Source: Perca fluviatilis (lineage: Eukaryota; Chordata; Actinopteri; Perciformes; Percidae). From it: DNA of 64,000 nucleotides. The notes below the pieces were generated by a model, which saw only the letters and a program-made list of their open reading frames with translations, made no database searches and had not been told where the DNA came from. Position numbers and translations under genes: made by a program. Where the stretch lies: positions 15,502,669-15,566,668 of the forward strand of contig NC_053126.1 in assembly GCF_010015445.1 (NCBI RefSeq), in the 5' to 3' direction. This document shows positions 25,631 to 36,548 of the stretch, one piece after another. The number at the start of each line of letters is the position of its first letter. Position 1 is the stretch's first letter.

Positions 25631-25778
25631 ATTGTGATCCTTCTCGATAAACCAATTGCAGTAGTATGCTGCAATTTCATATTATGTAAGGAGTTATACT
25701 CCGTATAGCACCTGGCTGGACCAGTGCAATCATCTTTTGTTTTTGTAGACCTATATGTAACTATTTATATTATCCTAT

Positions 25779-25784
25779 AATAAA
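25779..25784 (+). other. Poly(A) signal of the RASD-like gene
   Basis: AATAAA about 150 bp downstream of the stop codon, in a TATAATAAAACAT context. It is the first canonical signal after the gene. Confidence 0.6.
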
Positions 25785-26257
25785 ACATATTTCTAATTGT
25801 CATATGTGTTTTTGTAATATCATTCATTTTTTTCAGACATTCAAGAGTAAGTTCAATGTGATAGAGATATAATTAGATTGTGTTCACTGTTCATGGACGT
25901 CAGCAGTCCATTGCTTTCAAGTGACGATGCACAACATGACCATACGTGTGTGGGAGGACACTCAGCGTGAGGAGATGACTCACACACATCTAATATTTGT
26001 GATCAGAAAGGAGAGATTGTTCACTTTTTAAATCGTGAGCCGTGATACTGTGAATGGCATCAAGAGCAGATGTGTTACAATGCCTGGTTAAGCAGCACTA
26101 ATAGCCTACACACTCATGTGTCTCCATGGTGTTTCGAGGAAAACACAAAGAGCATCATGTATTAAAGAGGGAGTGGTAGAGAGACGTAATGGACTCAGCA
26201 CCATGGAGAGAGAGCCCACATCAAACTCAGCTCTACCACTGAGTAGAAATTTAATTT

Positions 26258-26882
26258 ATATCCTGAAAAACAGTCAGCCTTTTCTTTTTTTAACCAACCC
26301 ACTCTTCAGGTCTCTTGGGATAAAAACTATTGTGTGGGTTGTACACTCAGAGTGCCCTTGATTTGTGAAAAAGATGGTTTTGAGTATCCTGCAATGAACT
26401 GATAAAGTACTCTGTGCTGCTAGGATGTTAATGTTCAGTTCAGTACTTTAAAGTCTGGCCAGGTATTATATGTCCATCACTGTATTCCCTTTCTAAACCT
26501 TCTCTCACAAATACTATAATGATTGATGCAAATGAATGCCTTTAGGTTCTTCGCTGTAAAGTGAAGGTAATGATTCTTTATGGAGTGGGAAATAGAACCA
26601 GATCGCAGTTGCTGAAGCTGGTGGTGCTGCAGAGGACTCATCATCAGGCCTCATGAATCATAGAGCAGAGAGTGACTGGTTTCTCCAGCCTTTCCACTCA
26701 GAGCATCGTGATCACTGCAGCAAACTACAGGGATTGTACGCAAGTTCTGCTCATAACAGCCTTATAAATAACAAATTCCCAGTGCACAGTTATGTCTGGA
26801 TGCACAAGCACATATTTTCCAGTGGCTTCTGTAAGGATAACACTGTGGGATGCTTATATGAGCATACAAATACATAAACACT
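26258..26882 (+). repeat. Right copy of the diverged local direct duplication
   Basis: Matches the copy at 23000-23697 block by block, including GATCACTGCAGCAAACTA and a shared terminal stretch ending in GCTTATAT(A/G)A. The two copies bracket the RASD-like gene. The match is far from identical, so the event is old. Confidence 0.75.
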
Positions 26883-27510
26883 ACAACATGGTTGATTCAA
26901 ATGTCTGCTTTTAAACTAAGTGTTTATTAATCTCTCTGGCTGTAACAGCACTTCAAAGCAATTATAGTTCTTACTAGAAAGTGAGAGGGCATACATCATT
27001 GGTGTTCAATCACTTATAGTCTCTCCTGCACAATCTTTTATTTTGATTAGAATTAAAGTGTTGCTGAATGGGTCAGTGAATTGCTTCGAATAACATCCAT
27101 TAACACATCCTGTATCCACATCAAACTGAAACATTTGATAACACTAGATTTTATAGTCCATAATGTCTTTAAAATGTGTCTTTTCCTACACTCAGTGCCA
27201 AATGACAAAGTTATGAGACTGTATCAGTTGTTATTTGACTTAAGTTAGTTTAGTTTGTTGGGTTTATAATTCAAAACTTTTTCTCCAAATTACCCATTCA
27301 TAAGGATTAATACATTTATGCTCCAGAAGAGAGTTGGAGTCTATTTAAAGAAGAAGATGCAATTTCCTGTGTACTGGGAGAGTAATAATTATGTTTAAAA
27401 GACAGTAAAATTGCTTATTGAAAAATGTTTCCAGCCAAGCAATAATTTCATGATAGCCCTTGTAAGCTTTTAAACATACAGTATATTACCATTGAATGTT
27501 CTATGAGTCT

Positions 27511-27902
27511 AAGCCTGTCACGATAACAATTTTTGCATGGACGATAAATTGTCCCAGAAATTATTGCGATAAACGATAATATTGTTGTTCTGAGACCATT
27601 AATAATATAATATAATAATAATGCAGGTACACCTTTTCAAAGATCAATAAACTTTATTTCTAAAGAATATTTAACACTGGAACTGGAAGACATTATAAAT
27701 ATCCACAAATGAACAAAACAACCAAAAACAATAAATAAAATGGACTCTCAGTCTCTGTTAACAAAAAATGCACTGGAATAAAAACCAAACACAATCAAAA
27801 ACAATAAATATCCGGCCGCGATAATTTCCATTTAAAAATGATCAAGCTCATTTTTATTTATCATGCGATTAATTGATTTATTGCATATTGCAACAGGCCT
27901 AT
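27511..27902. repeat. MITE-like element with imperfect TIRs
   Basis: The left end AAGCCTGTCACGATAAC and the right end TTGCAACAGGCCT (read as its complement AGGCCTGTTGCAA) form imperfect terminal inverted repeats. The interior is AT-rich with ACGATAA motifs. This layout is common among non-autonomous DNA elements in fish. No transposase is present. Confidence 0.55.
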
Positions 27903-28229
27903 CTGAGTCCCATCTAACCAGAGTGATGGCAGTTCTTACAGTAGGATACGGAGTCAAATTAAAATAAAATCCTGTGGGGCCTGTTTTATTTCTCTATAAA
28001 TAGGGTAAAATAAGGGGCTGTTCCCATGACAGCTAAACAGCAAAGTAACACTGATATGTGAAAAATGGCAAAGCCTTATATAAGGAATTTCAATATTGAA
28101 GATAAAACTTAAATAAGTCAGATTTGGCCTGTAAATATCTGCCTGTTTTCAGGATTGCTATTTTTACATGTCTTGCCAGCCTAACCCAGAAACAAGCTTA
28201 GTTAGATAGATGCTCTATTAACATTACTG

Positions 28230-31200
28230 TCATTGTGGGTTGGAGATCCTCTTTGTTTGTCCATCAGCATGGTGGTCCATTTGTAGTCTCTGACTGATTT
28301 GTCTTTCCAGCATCACCAGTAGAGCTGGAAGTATGCTGTCCAGTAAGGCCAGTCCATCCCAGGAGCAGCGCAGGCCTCTAATAAGAAGGAAAGAAGAAAA
28401 ATCTTACAAAAGAGAATGAGTGTAGCTGCAACGATAGGTTGATTATCGATTAGTTGTCATTTTTAAATAAAAAAAAGCCAAACATTTCTTGGTCCCAGCT
28501 TCTCAAATGTGATGCTTTTGTTTGTCTTATATTGTACTTTACTGAATATTTTGGGGTTTTGGACTGATGATAAGTAAAATTACCTATATGAATACATCGT
28601 CCTATTTTCTGAACAAAATGATAAATCAAGAAAACCAGCAGAATAATAGATAATGAAAAGAATTGTTGCAGCTCTAAACAAGCGGGTAATCCTTCACTTG
28701 CCAGTGAAAATGTAAATGAGTCATGAGTCACCTGTCATCCAGAATAAGTTGTCCACTCTGTAGCAATTCTTGGACGTCGTTGGATATACCAAAGACTTCA
28801 TGGAGGCCCAGTTGAGGGCTAAACAACTCCCAATGCTGTTAAATACCACAAACAACATTATCACATTTCTCAAAATGTGCTGAATACTGAACATAACCTT
28901 CAATGACAGAGAAGATTACACAGAAACGTATAGAATTTCTTCCATCAGTGCATTTCATGTTGGTATAAAGGGTTCACCTTGTGATTAATGCCCTTGGACA
29001 TTCTCATTCCCATCACCAGCACCTCCTCCAATCTGGCAAAGAAACATCTTTCATATGATAACTTCACAGTGACCAGACTTTGATAACGACAAGGACAGGA
29101 CAGAGTGAGCAAATGGACAAGTCTGATAATAGCGTTTCACAAGGACAGAATGTCTGAGAAAGCAAGCACATGTACACCCACCTCCGACACTATGCTTCTC
29201 ACACTGTGGATTGGCTGATACAAAATTGTTACATTTCACATGAAAATGATAGCTTGCCCCCTTGTGTAATAACCAAATACACTCATTACAACACAAAAAC
29301 ACACAACCCTATTGCCTGTAAGTGCAACAGCTCACAGTTCAAGATGACTGAGTTGAATCCGCCTCCGTGTACCATGTCCCCTCTGCTGGACTTCACGGAT
29401 CCAGACATCTGGCTCCAGAGTCTGGGTCCGGGCCTCCCGAACGACACCTCCCTCCCCGCGAGGAACAAACCGCCCGTGTGCTCCTGCCACAGACAAAAAT
29501 GTTAACTTTTCCACAAGTACAATATTTATCAATCACTGCTTACAATCTAGATAATAGCTCACCTGGGCCGACACCAATGTACTGTCTTCCCTTCCAGTAG
29601 CTCGTATTGTGATGACTCACTGCCTTCTACATAACACAAAGTGAAGCATTATCGTGTAGTCGTGATTGTTCCTCTCAGACGTGTACGTGAGGTAACATGG
29701 TGCAAAACAGAGTGGATATCTCCCATGTTGGTGGAGACATTGCATCAGAAACAAAAGAGAAAAGATGAATAATAGTTATTGTGTTTTATATGTTGTTGTG
29801 TAATGCATGTTTATTCCTTATAATAGGCACTTTGCATGAAGTATTCCAAAGGTTTTTTACTAATAAACTAAAAGAATAAATGTCCCCTAAGGTGAGGAGG
29901 ACAGAAGTCAGCCAACTTTCTGCTCAGGACTTACGTGTCTTGCAAAGTTAGACACCTCGTATTGCAGAAAGCCATGCTGGTGAAGTATCCTCCTGGCACA
30001 CTGGTACATCTCTGCTGTCACATCTTCAGCGGGCATGGTCACCTCTCCTCCTAGCACCTGTTTGAACAGCTGGGTGCCTCGCTCCAACGTCAGCTGGTAC
30101 AGAGACACATGGTCATCGCACACCCTCAATAGTTCAGACAACTCGTTCTCCCAGGATTCAGCGCTCTGTTTGGGCCGACCGAACATGACATCCACCGACA
30201 CCCTCCCAGGGCACAGCCTCCTGGCCTCTTCCACAGTTTGCAAAGCCTGATGAGAGCTGTGGTCTCTTCCCAGAATTTTCAAATCCCCATCCTGCAAAGA
30301 CTGAAGAATTGAAAATGTGACACATGCAACTACACAGTTCCTAATCTAATCTTCTGTAATCTTATAGATGATATATTCACCTGGACCCCGATGGAGAAAC
30401 GATTCACCCCTGCACGGCAATAGTCCTCTAACTTTGACTTTCCCACAGGAGTAGGGTTGACCTCGAGCGTGACCTCAGCCTTATCTGAGAGATACGCCCG
30501 CCTGGAAACACTTTCCAGGACTGCAGCAATGGTTGAGGGATGAGCCAGGCTTGGAGTTCCACCACCAAAAAATACCGAGGTAATACTGCATGGAAATATC
30601 AAAATAAAGGGTGGGTGAAGGCATGTGTTAAAAGCTGATTTAATGTGGAAAGTAGGGCTGGGCGATATTACATCGATATATGAAACTAGACATTGTCTTA
30701 GACTTTGTATATCCTAATATCATAATATGACACATGCTGTTTTTTCCTGGTTGTAAAGGCTGCATTACAGTAAAGTGATGTCATTTTCTGAATTTACCAG
30801 ACTGTTCTAGCTGTTCATTATTTCCCTTTACCCATTGAGGCATTATATCCATGTTACTGATGACAATTTATCAAAAAATCTCATTGTGTCTATATTTTGT
30901 GAAAGCGCCAATTGTCAGCCCTACAATATCGCCACAGTATCAATATTGAGGTATTTGGTTAAAAAAACATTGTGATTTTTTTTATTTTGTCCATATCTCT
31001 ATTGGAAAGTCTAAGAAAATCACCATACCAAGAAACTTGACTGAGCTGCAGCAATGTCTCAGTCTCCCGCTGAAGGCACTCAGTCATCATGTGGTCATTG
31101 TTCTCTCTGCGTATATACTTGTTAAAGTTGCAGTAGGAACACCTTCTGAGGCAATACGGCCACTGTAGAAGAAGAGAGAAAGAAGGTTAGTTATTTGACA

Positions 31201-31609
31201 TTAGTTGGGCAAAGTTCCTAGACATGACAGTATTTGCATTAGACTGAAAAAATAGATTTAATTCAGTGCATGGGTATGAATATTACTGGAATTGTTGGGT
31301 CTTTGTACATTATAGAGTGTGGTCTAGACCTACTCTATCTGTAAAGTGTCTTGAGATAAAATCTTGTTATGATTTGATAAATAAAATTGAATTTAATTGA
31401 ACTTAACATTTATCTGCATAGAAATATTTAATCCGTTAAATTGACCAAAGCCAGCTCACGTGCACGTAGAGAGATGCCTGCTTTGTTAGACGTGGATGGC
31501 CTGCCCGTTCAAATACATCCTCACTTATTTCTCCGCCAGAAGCCTCAGAGAAGCAGCGCAGACCGGGAGAGAAGGCACGTCTGGCCGCAGGCAGCGTGTG
31601 TTTGATCAT
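28230..31609 (-). CDS. rsad1: RSAD1, HemW-type radical-SAM heme-binding protein, complete, 456 aa
   Basis: RSAD1 is the animal homologue of bacterial HemW, a mitochondrial radical-SAM family protein that binds heme and a 4Fe-4S cluster and is thought to deliver heme. Nine exons join in frame: 31609-31460, 31162-31029, 30585-30381, 30300-29935, 29623-29563, 29483-29336, 29032-28978, 28835-28732 and 28377-28230 (1,371 nt; human is 442 aa). The cluster motif reads [13 protein letters not shown]3CX2C followed by F rather than the fourth Cys of HemN, which marks Hem[24 protein letters not shown] and [13 protein letters not shown] [11 protein letters not shown] are present, as is the HemN C-terminal domain. 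The first 45 residues are Arg-rich and lack acids early ([18 protein letters not shown]), which looks like a mitochondrial presequence. It sits near epn3, as in human 17q21.33. Confidence 0.95.
28424..28681. repeat. Dispersed repeat (CTGCAACGAT...ATCGATTAGTTGTC family) in rsad1 intron 8
   Basis: Begins GTAGCTGCAACGATAGG and ends AATTGTTGCAGCTCTAAAC, so the ends form GCTGCAAC inverted repeats. The same consensus recurs at 45022-45263 and 45657-45976. No coding capacity. Confidence 0.6.
30650..30975. repeat. Dispersed repeat with GGGCTGGGCGATAT end, rsad1 intron 2
   Basis: Starts GTAGGGCTGGGCGATATTAC and has a terminal part with TACAATATCGCCACAGTATC. This 'gggctgggcgatat' opening is typical of a widespread non-autonomous element in fish. 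Borders are approximate. Confidence 0.55.
31250..31412. repeat. 3' tail of a fish retroposon (LINE/SINE-like), intron 1 of rsad1
   Basis: The text GGTCTAGACCTACTCTATCT, GTAAAGTGTCTTGAGATAAA and ATAAATAAAATTGAATTTAA is a familiar tail of a fish retroposon that ends in an ATTGAATT-type short repeat. No reverse transcriptase frame is attached, so it is a 5'-truncated copy. Confidence 0.55.
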
Positions 31610-32944
31610 TCTGGGGACAGTGTTTGTATCTATCTGTCTGAAGGTTGTCCTTCACCTGAACACATGGTCCCGAAGCGGCTACACGAGTCTGGCTCCATCA
31701 TAAAGATAAAAATGGTAGCCTATCAAAGTTTCCATGACAACAATGTGGCAGGAGTTACTAATGGACTAAGTAGCGTAAAGTCATTATTTTGTCTGTTTAC
31801 AAATCTCTTCTGGTGGTTGACTTGTGACGTCGCTCCAAACAGGAAATACATAAATGTGATTTCCTCTTTGTGTGTTACACAGTTTGACCACTCAGAGGCG
31901 CTGTAGTAGGCCTATTAATGGCGCAAGGGTTCTCTCACTTCTTGTCCACTAAATTCTAGGTTGATGAAACTTACCAAATTCCATGCAAGTGAAAACTAAC
32001 TTTAGCAATAAATCACACTCTGACTCTGAAAACTCTAAAAAATGGCTTAACCTGTTCAAATCCACCTCTATTTCCCTTTCCCAATTGCTTATAACAGAAG
32101 AATTGCAAGGCCAAAATGCATGTATGAGGCTTCATTTGAAACCTAAAATGTTCTTTTTTTTAATTAAAGAGAGGTTGGTGACTTTTTCCGTTATTGAACG
32201 AGCAATGGTGTGTGCCCAGGTGCTTGATCACTTTAACCATGCACCTGTAAAACTGCTTTCACAGTTTGTATGGAGAATGTGAATTTATCTGAATATTTAT
32301 TCTATTCATGTTGGCCTTTTGGCATGAGGCTGGTCTGCAGGTTTTTGTAAACACCGTTATTTGTGGCAGTGTCAACACATAGCCTATATTTAGAATATAA
32401 ATCTGTGCTCTACTCACACAGGATCAAACCAATTTAATGAGCTATTGATTTCTCTGGTCCCCAGAAATAACACTGTCTGGTGAGCTGACAGTGAGATAAC
32501 CTTGTAGGGTCCCATTTTGAAATCAGTGCTAATTTTAACAATAAAAGTATTCACTCACCAGGGTTACAGTTACTTAAATATCTTCATCATTTTGATGTTA
32601 GAGCCAACTCAGCTCTTTTAGTGGATAAACAACTCACCAGTCAATGCTTGTCATCTTCAAATAATTACCTCTGACCAGCATGATGGTTATATAAGTCAAA
32701 AATCTGACGTGTGGGTATATGTTAATAAAGAAATGAGCCACCACATCCACCACAAATAAAATGTAGGCTGTTAATCCTCTCTCATCCTTAACAATTTTAC
32801 CTGAGTACAAAATACAAAAGTACAAAACAAAGTACTTCATCTAAGTATTTAATTAAGAATGTCAATATGAATGTGCTCACTAGCAGCTTCCAACCCTGGG
32901 GACATTTTCCACTTATACAATATTAAATCTAGTACCAATTACCT

Positions 32945-33008
<64 letters not shown>

Positions 33009-33132
33009 ACAGAGAGAGGTGTTTTCATTGAATACATAGAACAGTTATGTTATGACTTCAGTCTAGTGAGAAGCTGGAAAACTTTGTGATAATCCAAATT
33101 AAAAGAGTGAATCAGTGCTGTAAATCTGCCAA
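31610..33132. other. Intergenic region between rsad1 and the GIMAP-like gene
   Basis: rsad1 (minus) and the GIMAP-like gene (plus) diverge here. The stretch holds a GA/poly(A) microsatellite at 32949-33019. The longest frames are AT-rich and unconvincing. No gene is called. Confidence 0.6.
32949..33019. repeat. (GA)n followed by poly(A), then (GA)n
   Basis: About 28 bp of GA repeat, about 30 A residues, then AGAGACAGAGAGAGG. It lies 114 bp upstream of the proposed GIMAP-like start codon, within its likely promoter or 5' UTR. Confidence 0.95.
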
Positions 33133-34915
33133 ATGGATAAAAGAAAGAAAGGTAAGCTCACTGATTTAATATTCTGCCTACAAGGGCTACAAAATAGCCT
33201 ATGGCATGGACTCTGCTGTCCTTTAACTAAAGCTACAAAGCTAAAAGAAGCTTTATCAGTTTGCATGCTGTTTAGAAGCAATTTTGTACAGACATTCATG
33301 TGCCCAGAGGATAAATCCCAATGACTTTGGAGATTCTCTGACTTTTCTTCTAGCGCCACTTTAAAAGGTTGATTCGTTTTAGGTGAAATACTTGCCATGA
33401 TATTTGTAACCACTTTGGTGATCCTTAGACTTTTATGTAGTGCATTTATTAACATTTCAATTTGTCTAATACTTTGGTTTATGACCAAATACCTACCAAA
33501 TTAGTTACATTCCTATCAGTCTCAGCAGTAATTTCTGTTTTATGCTAATTAGTAAAGTTTAGTATGGTGAAAAGGGCAACCTTTATACCTGCTTAACATC
33601 ACCATCTTAGCATTGTCGTTGTGAGCATGTTATTATTCCAACATTACCATTTACCTCAAAACATAGCCTCACAGAGGCTTGTCTTGTAGTCTTGTACAAC
33701 AGTGATTGTAGATAAGTCACTCGTTTTATCAATGGAGTCGTTTTTCTTCACCCCTCTTTATTATTTTGTTACATATGAATTTGATAAACTTAAACGCTAA
33801 CAATTCTATGGAAAGAGAATGTACAAACATTATATACATTACCAATGATAAGTGTGAGCAAATGCACATTACGTTTTGTATTTTTAAAAGGATCTCCTAC
33901 AGAATTAAGGCTTATGGTGGTCGGCAGCAGGGGACCTTGGCAGTTCCTTCTAACAAATGCCATACTTGGGAGGGAGGAGTATTCAAACGATATCACTGGC
34001 ATTTCTGACAGCAGGAAGAGCACTGGAGAGCTGGCTGGTAGACGAGTGGCTGTGGTCAATGGACCAAACATCTTTGACAAGGATATATCTCAAACTAAAA
34101 GGAAGATGGAGCTGAGAAGGTCTAAGTGCTTATGTATTCCTGGTCCCCATGCCTTTCTTGTTGTCTTTGACATGGAGAAAATCTCCCCGAATGAAATAAG
34201 AACCCCCAAATTGTTGAGGAAACGCTTTGGAAGACATTGTCCGAGGCACTGCATGGTTCTCCTGGCTTATGAAGGAAACCTGGAGGGAGCTGACCTGGAA
34301 GACAGGGTGCAGAAGAGTGACTGGCCCCTGAAGGAACTGATCGAGAAGTTCGGTGGACGCTTTCACGTTTTCAGCAAGAACTGGAGAGATTGCAGCCAGG
34401 AAAGAGTGCTGCTGCAGAAGATCGAGAGGATGGTCGCCTCCTTAGGAGGGGGCTGCTTCTCCAGCAGAAGTTTCCAGAAGGCTGAGGACTGTGTGAGGAA
34501 GGAGGAGAAGAGGCTCATGAAGCAGAGGACAGCAGAGATAGAGAAGACATGGAGGGAGATGGAGAAGCAATACATAGCGGAGGAGCTGTATCACCAGAAG
34601 GACGCCTACACCAGCAGTGTCAGTGCTGAGATCAGAGCCAAGGCGGAGATGGACAATGGATGGCTCAGAACCTCCATGGCAAAAGGACTAGGGACGGGTT
34701 TAGTTGTGGGAGCTGTCATGGGTGCACTGTTTGGGTCCATAGAGGGGCCAGGAGGGATGGTTCTTTATGGGATCATAGGTGGTGCAGTAGGTGGATCGGC
34801 AGGAGGAACAGCCCAGGTAGCTATAGAGCATATTGAAGACAGAGTGGCTCCTCCTGCCCGACTGAACTTTAACTCAATCTTCATCAATCGCTTTTTTGCA
34901 GCTCCTCGTCCATGA
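33133..34915 (+). CDS. GIMAP/AIG1-like protein with degenerate G motifs and Gly-rich C-terminal segment, 347 aa
   Basis: Exon 1 (33133-33151) encodes MDKRKKG and splices in frame (G/GTAAGC, AAAAG acceptor) to exon 2 (33891-34915). A tiny first coding exon followed by one large exon is usual for GIMAP genes. Clear AIG1-domain features are WPLKELIEKFGGRFHVFSKN, SQERVLLQKIERMV and AEDCVRKEEKRL. The family P-loop GKTGSGKS-type motif here reads GSRGPWQF and lacks the Lys and Ser/Thr. The DTPG position reads NGPNIFD, and the RxD-type G4 reads AYEGN. So GTP binding is unlikely, making this a predicted pseudo-GTPase. A charged coiled-coil region (about 205-275) leads to a hydrophobic glycine-zipper stretch (GAVMGALFGS, GIIGGAVGGSAGG, about 290-325) that could insert in membrane. 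AATAAA lies 17 bp after the stop and again at 35135. Exon 1 rests on frame and motif fit alone. Confidence 0.82.
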
Positions 34916-36548
34916 CAGCGAATTTTTCAGGAATAAAATGAAATGAAATGTATCTAAATATTGCTTATGTAGTTTTTAAGGCTGACTTGATACCAAAGTA
35001 GATAAGAAAATGTACCACTACCTTTAGGTTAAAACTAAAGCTTGGCTTGTTCTATGCAATGCAGCTGAAGTGAATTACTGATGGTCACAAACACTAAATC
35101 TCATGGCTGATTTGAACTGTAAATTTGTATTTTGAATAAACCAGTTGTCATTTGTGACAGCACATGTGAGAATTTGTTGTTTGGCGACCACAAAATTCAA
35201 TCTCCAACATTTCCTGGTGTCTCACTGTAGGTTAGTTAAAGAGTAGCTCAGATAACATTCAGGGTGGAGTCTCAACTGAGAGTGCCATTGTCTAAAGCAT
35301 TGCCCCTTTCCTAGATAACACACACCTTAGTGCAGCTGTTCAGTGTAAACCATTAGCACTCTACGTATATTACCTGAAACTGTGAATAGAAGGAGACTGA
35401 AAGCAGTGTTACCTGAACAAGATCAACCTGAAGAGGTAAGACCACACTCTGCTCGGTAAACGTTTTTACCTTTACATTACTTTCTGTTTTACTTTTGGAA
35501 AAGCTACCTATTTTCCTTTGAATTCAGACCTTCAAATCATTTATGGACATGTTGCATAATCTGAGAGTGTTTTATGAATGTCAGTGTAGACAAAACTTCC
35601 GTAGTTGCTGTTTTGTTTTGTGTTGACTTGTACTGTTGCCCCCCCCCAACCCCTGACGTAACAAACACTTTGGTTGCTACCTGTTTGACCACATACTTAA
35701 CATCACATGTTTTACTTAGCTGCTTCTGTTCTTTGTTAGTGAATCTCTCCTTGATCACAAAGAAATTATTTTTGACTCAAATGTCCGTGACAATGACAAT
35801 GGTAGAAAACAATCAGAGAGGGCTAGACTTCACTAAGTAAAAATAATCACATATCCTGTCCTTAGTGTATCATTGCATAATATGAGAGGAGTGCCATTCT
35901 GCTCAAGAACATGACGTCCCATTTTTCCTGAGACTCTGAATGCTGCATGGCTGAACTGAAAATATTTGTGCTTTGACATTTGAGATGCTTACAAATGCTC
36001 CTTTTTAAGGAGGTCAGTGGCAAGATCTTTAGTTCAAGATGGAATATTTGATTTGATAATACTTTGCATTTATCAAATTTGCAGTATGTAGCTTTGACAG
36101 ACAGCATGTATCAATATCTTCTCAAATACAGTGGGGGAGCACATTTACTTGAGTACTGTACTCATGTACAATTTTGAGGTATTTGTATTTGTAATGTTTC
36201 CATTTTCTGCTTCTTTATTCTTATATAATACATTTGAGGGAAATATTGTACTTTTTACTCCACTACATTTACAGTGTATAACATATATAGGTTGTAGTTA
36301 CTTTACAAATGCTACTTACACATTGATTCATCAGTAATTTCAATCTAATAATGTCATCAGAAAAACTTTACTGCAGAACCAGTGCTTTTTTCATACTTTT
36401 ATTACATTTTGGTAATGGTGTTACCTTATTTACCATTCAAACACAACACTCCCTCAAGTGCAAGCTTATTGAATTCAAAATCCTCAAAAGAACAGAAAAA
36501 AGCTTCCTCGTACTGTTGACATTGTCATGTCATTGTCATTTTCAGAGT
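34916..36548. other. Intergenic region between the GIMAP-like and RING/SPRY genes
   Basis: Contains two AATAAA signals for the GIMAP-like gene (34932, 35135). A likely non-coding exon end GAAGAG/GTAAGACC lies at about 35434 and could be the first exon of the downstream RING/SPRY gene, whose coding exon starts after an acceptor at 36545. No other coding sequence was seen. Confidence 0.5.

Larger units (their letters stand above)
25785..28229. other. Intergenic region between the RASD-like gene and rsad1
   Basis: Holds the right copy of the local duplication (26258-26882) and a terminal-inverted-repeat element at about 27510-27902. No further gene is supported. Open frames here lie in the duplicated sequence and show no family resemblance. 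Confidence 0.6.

Noticed and set aside
31496..31906. 136-codon plus-strand frame
   Set aside because: It is antisense to rsad1 exon 1, whose minus-strand frame leads in phase to the radical-SAM motif.
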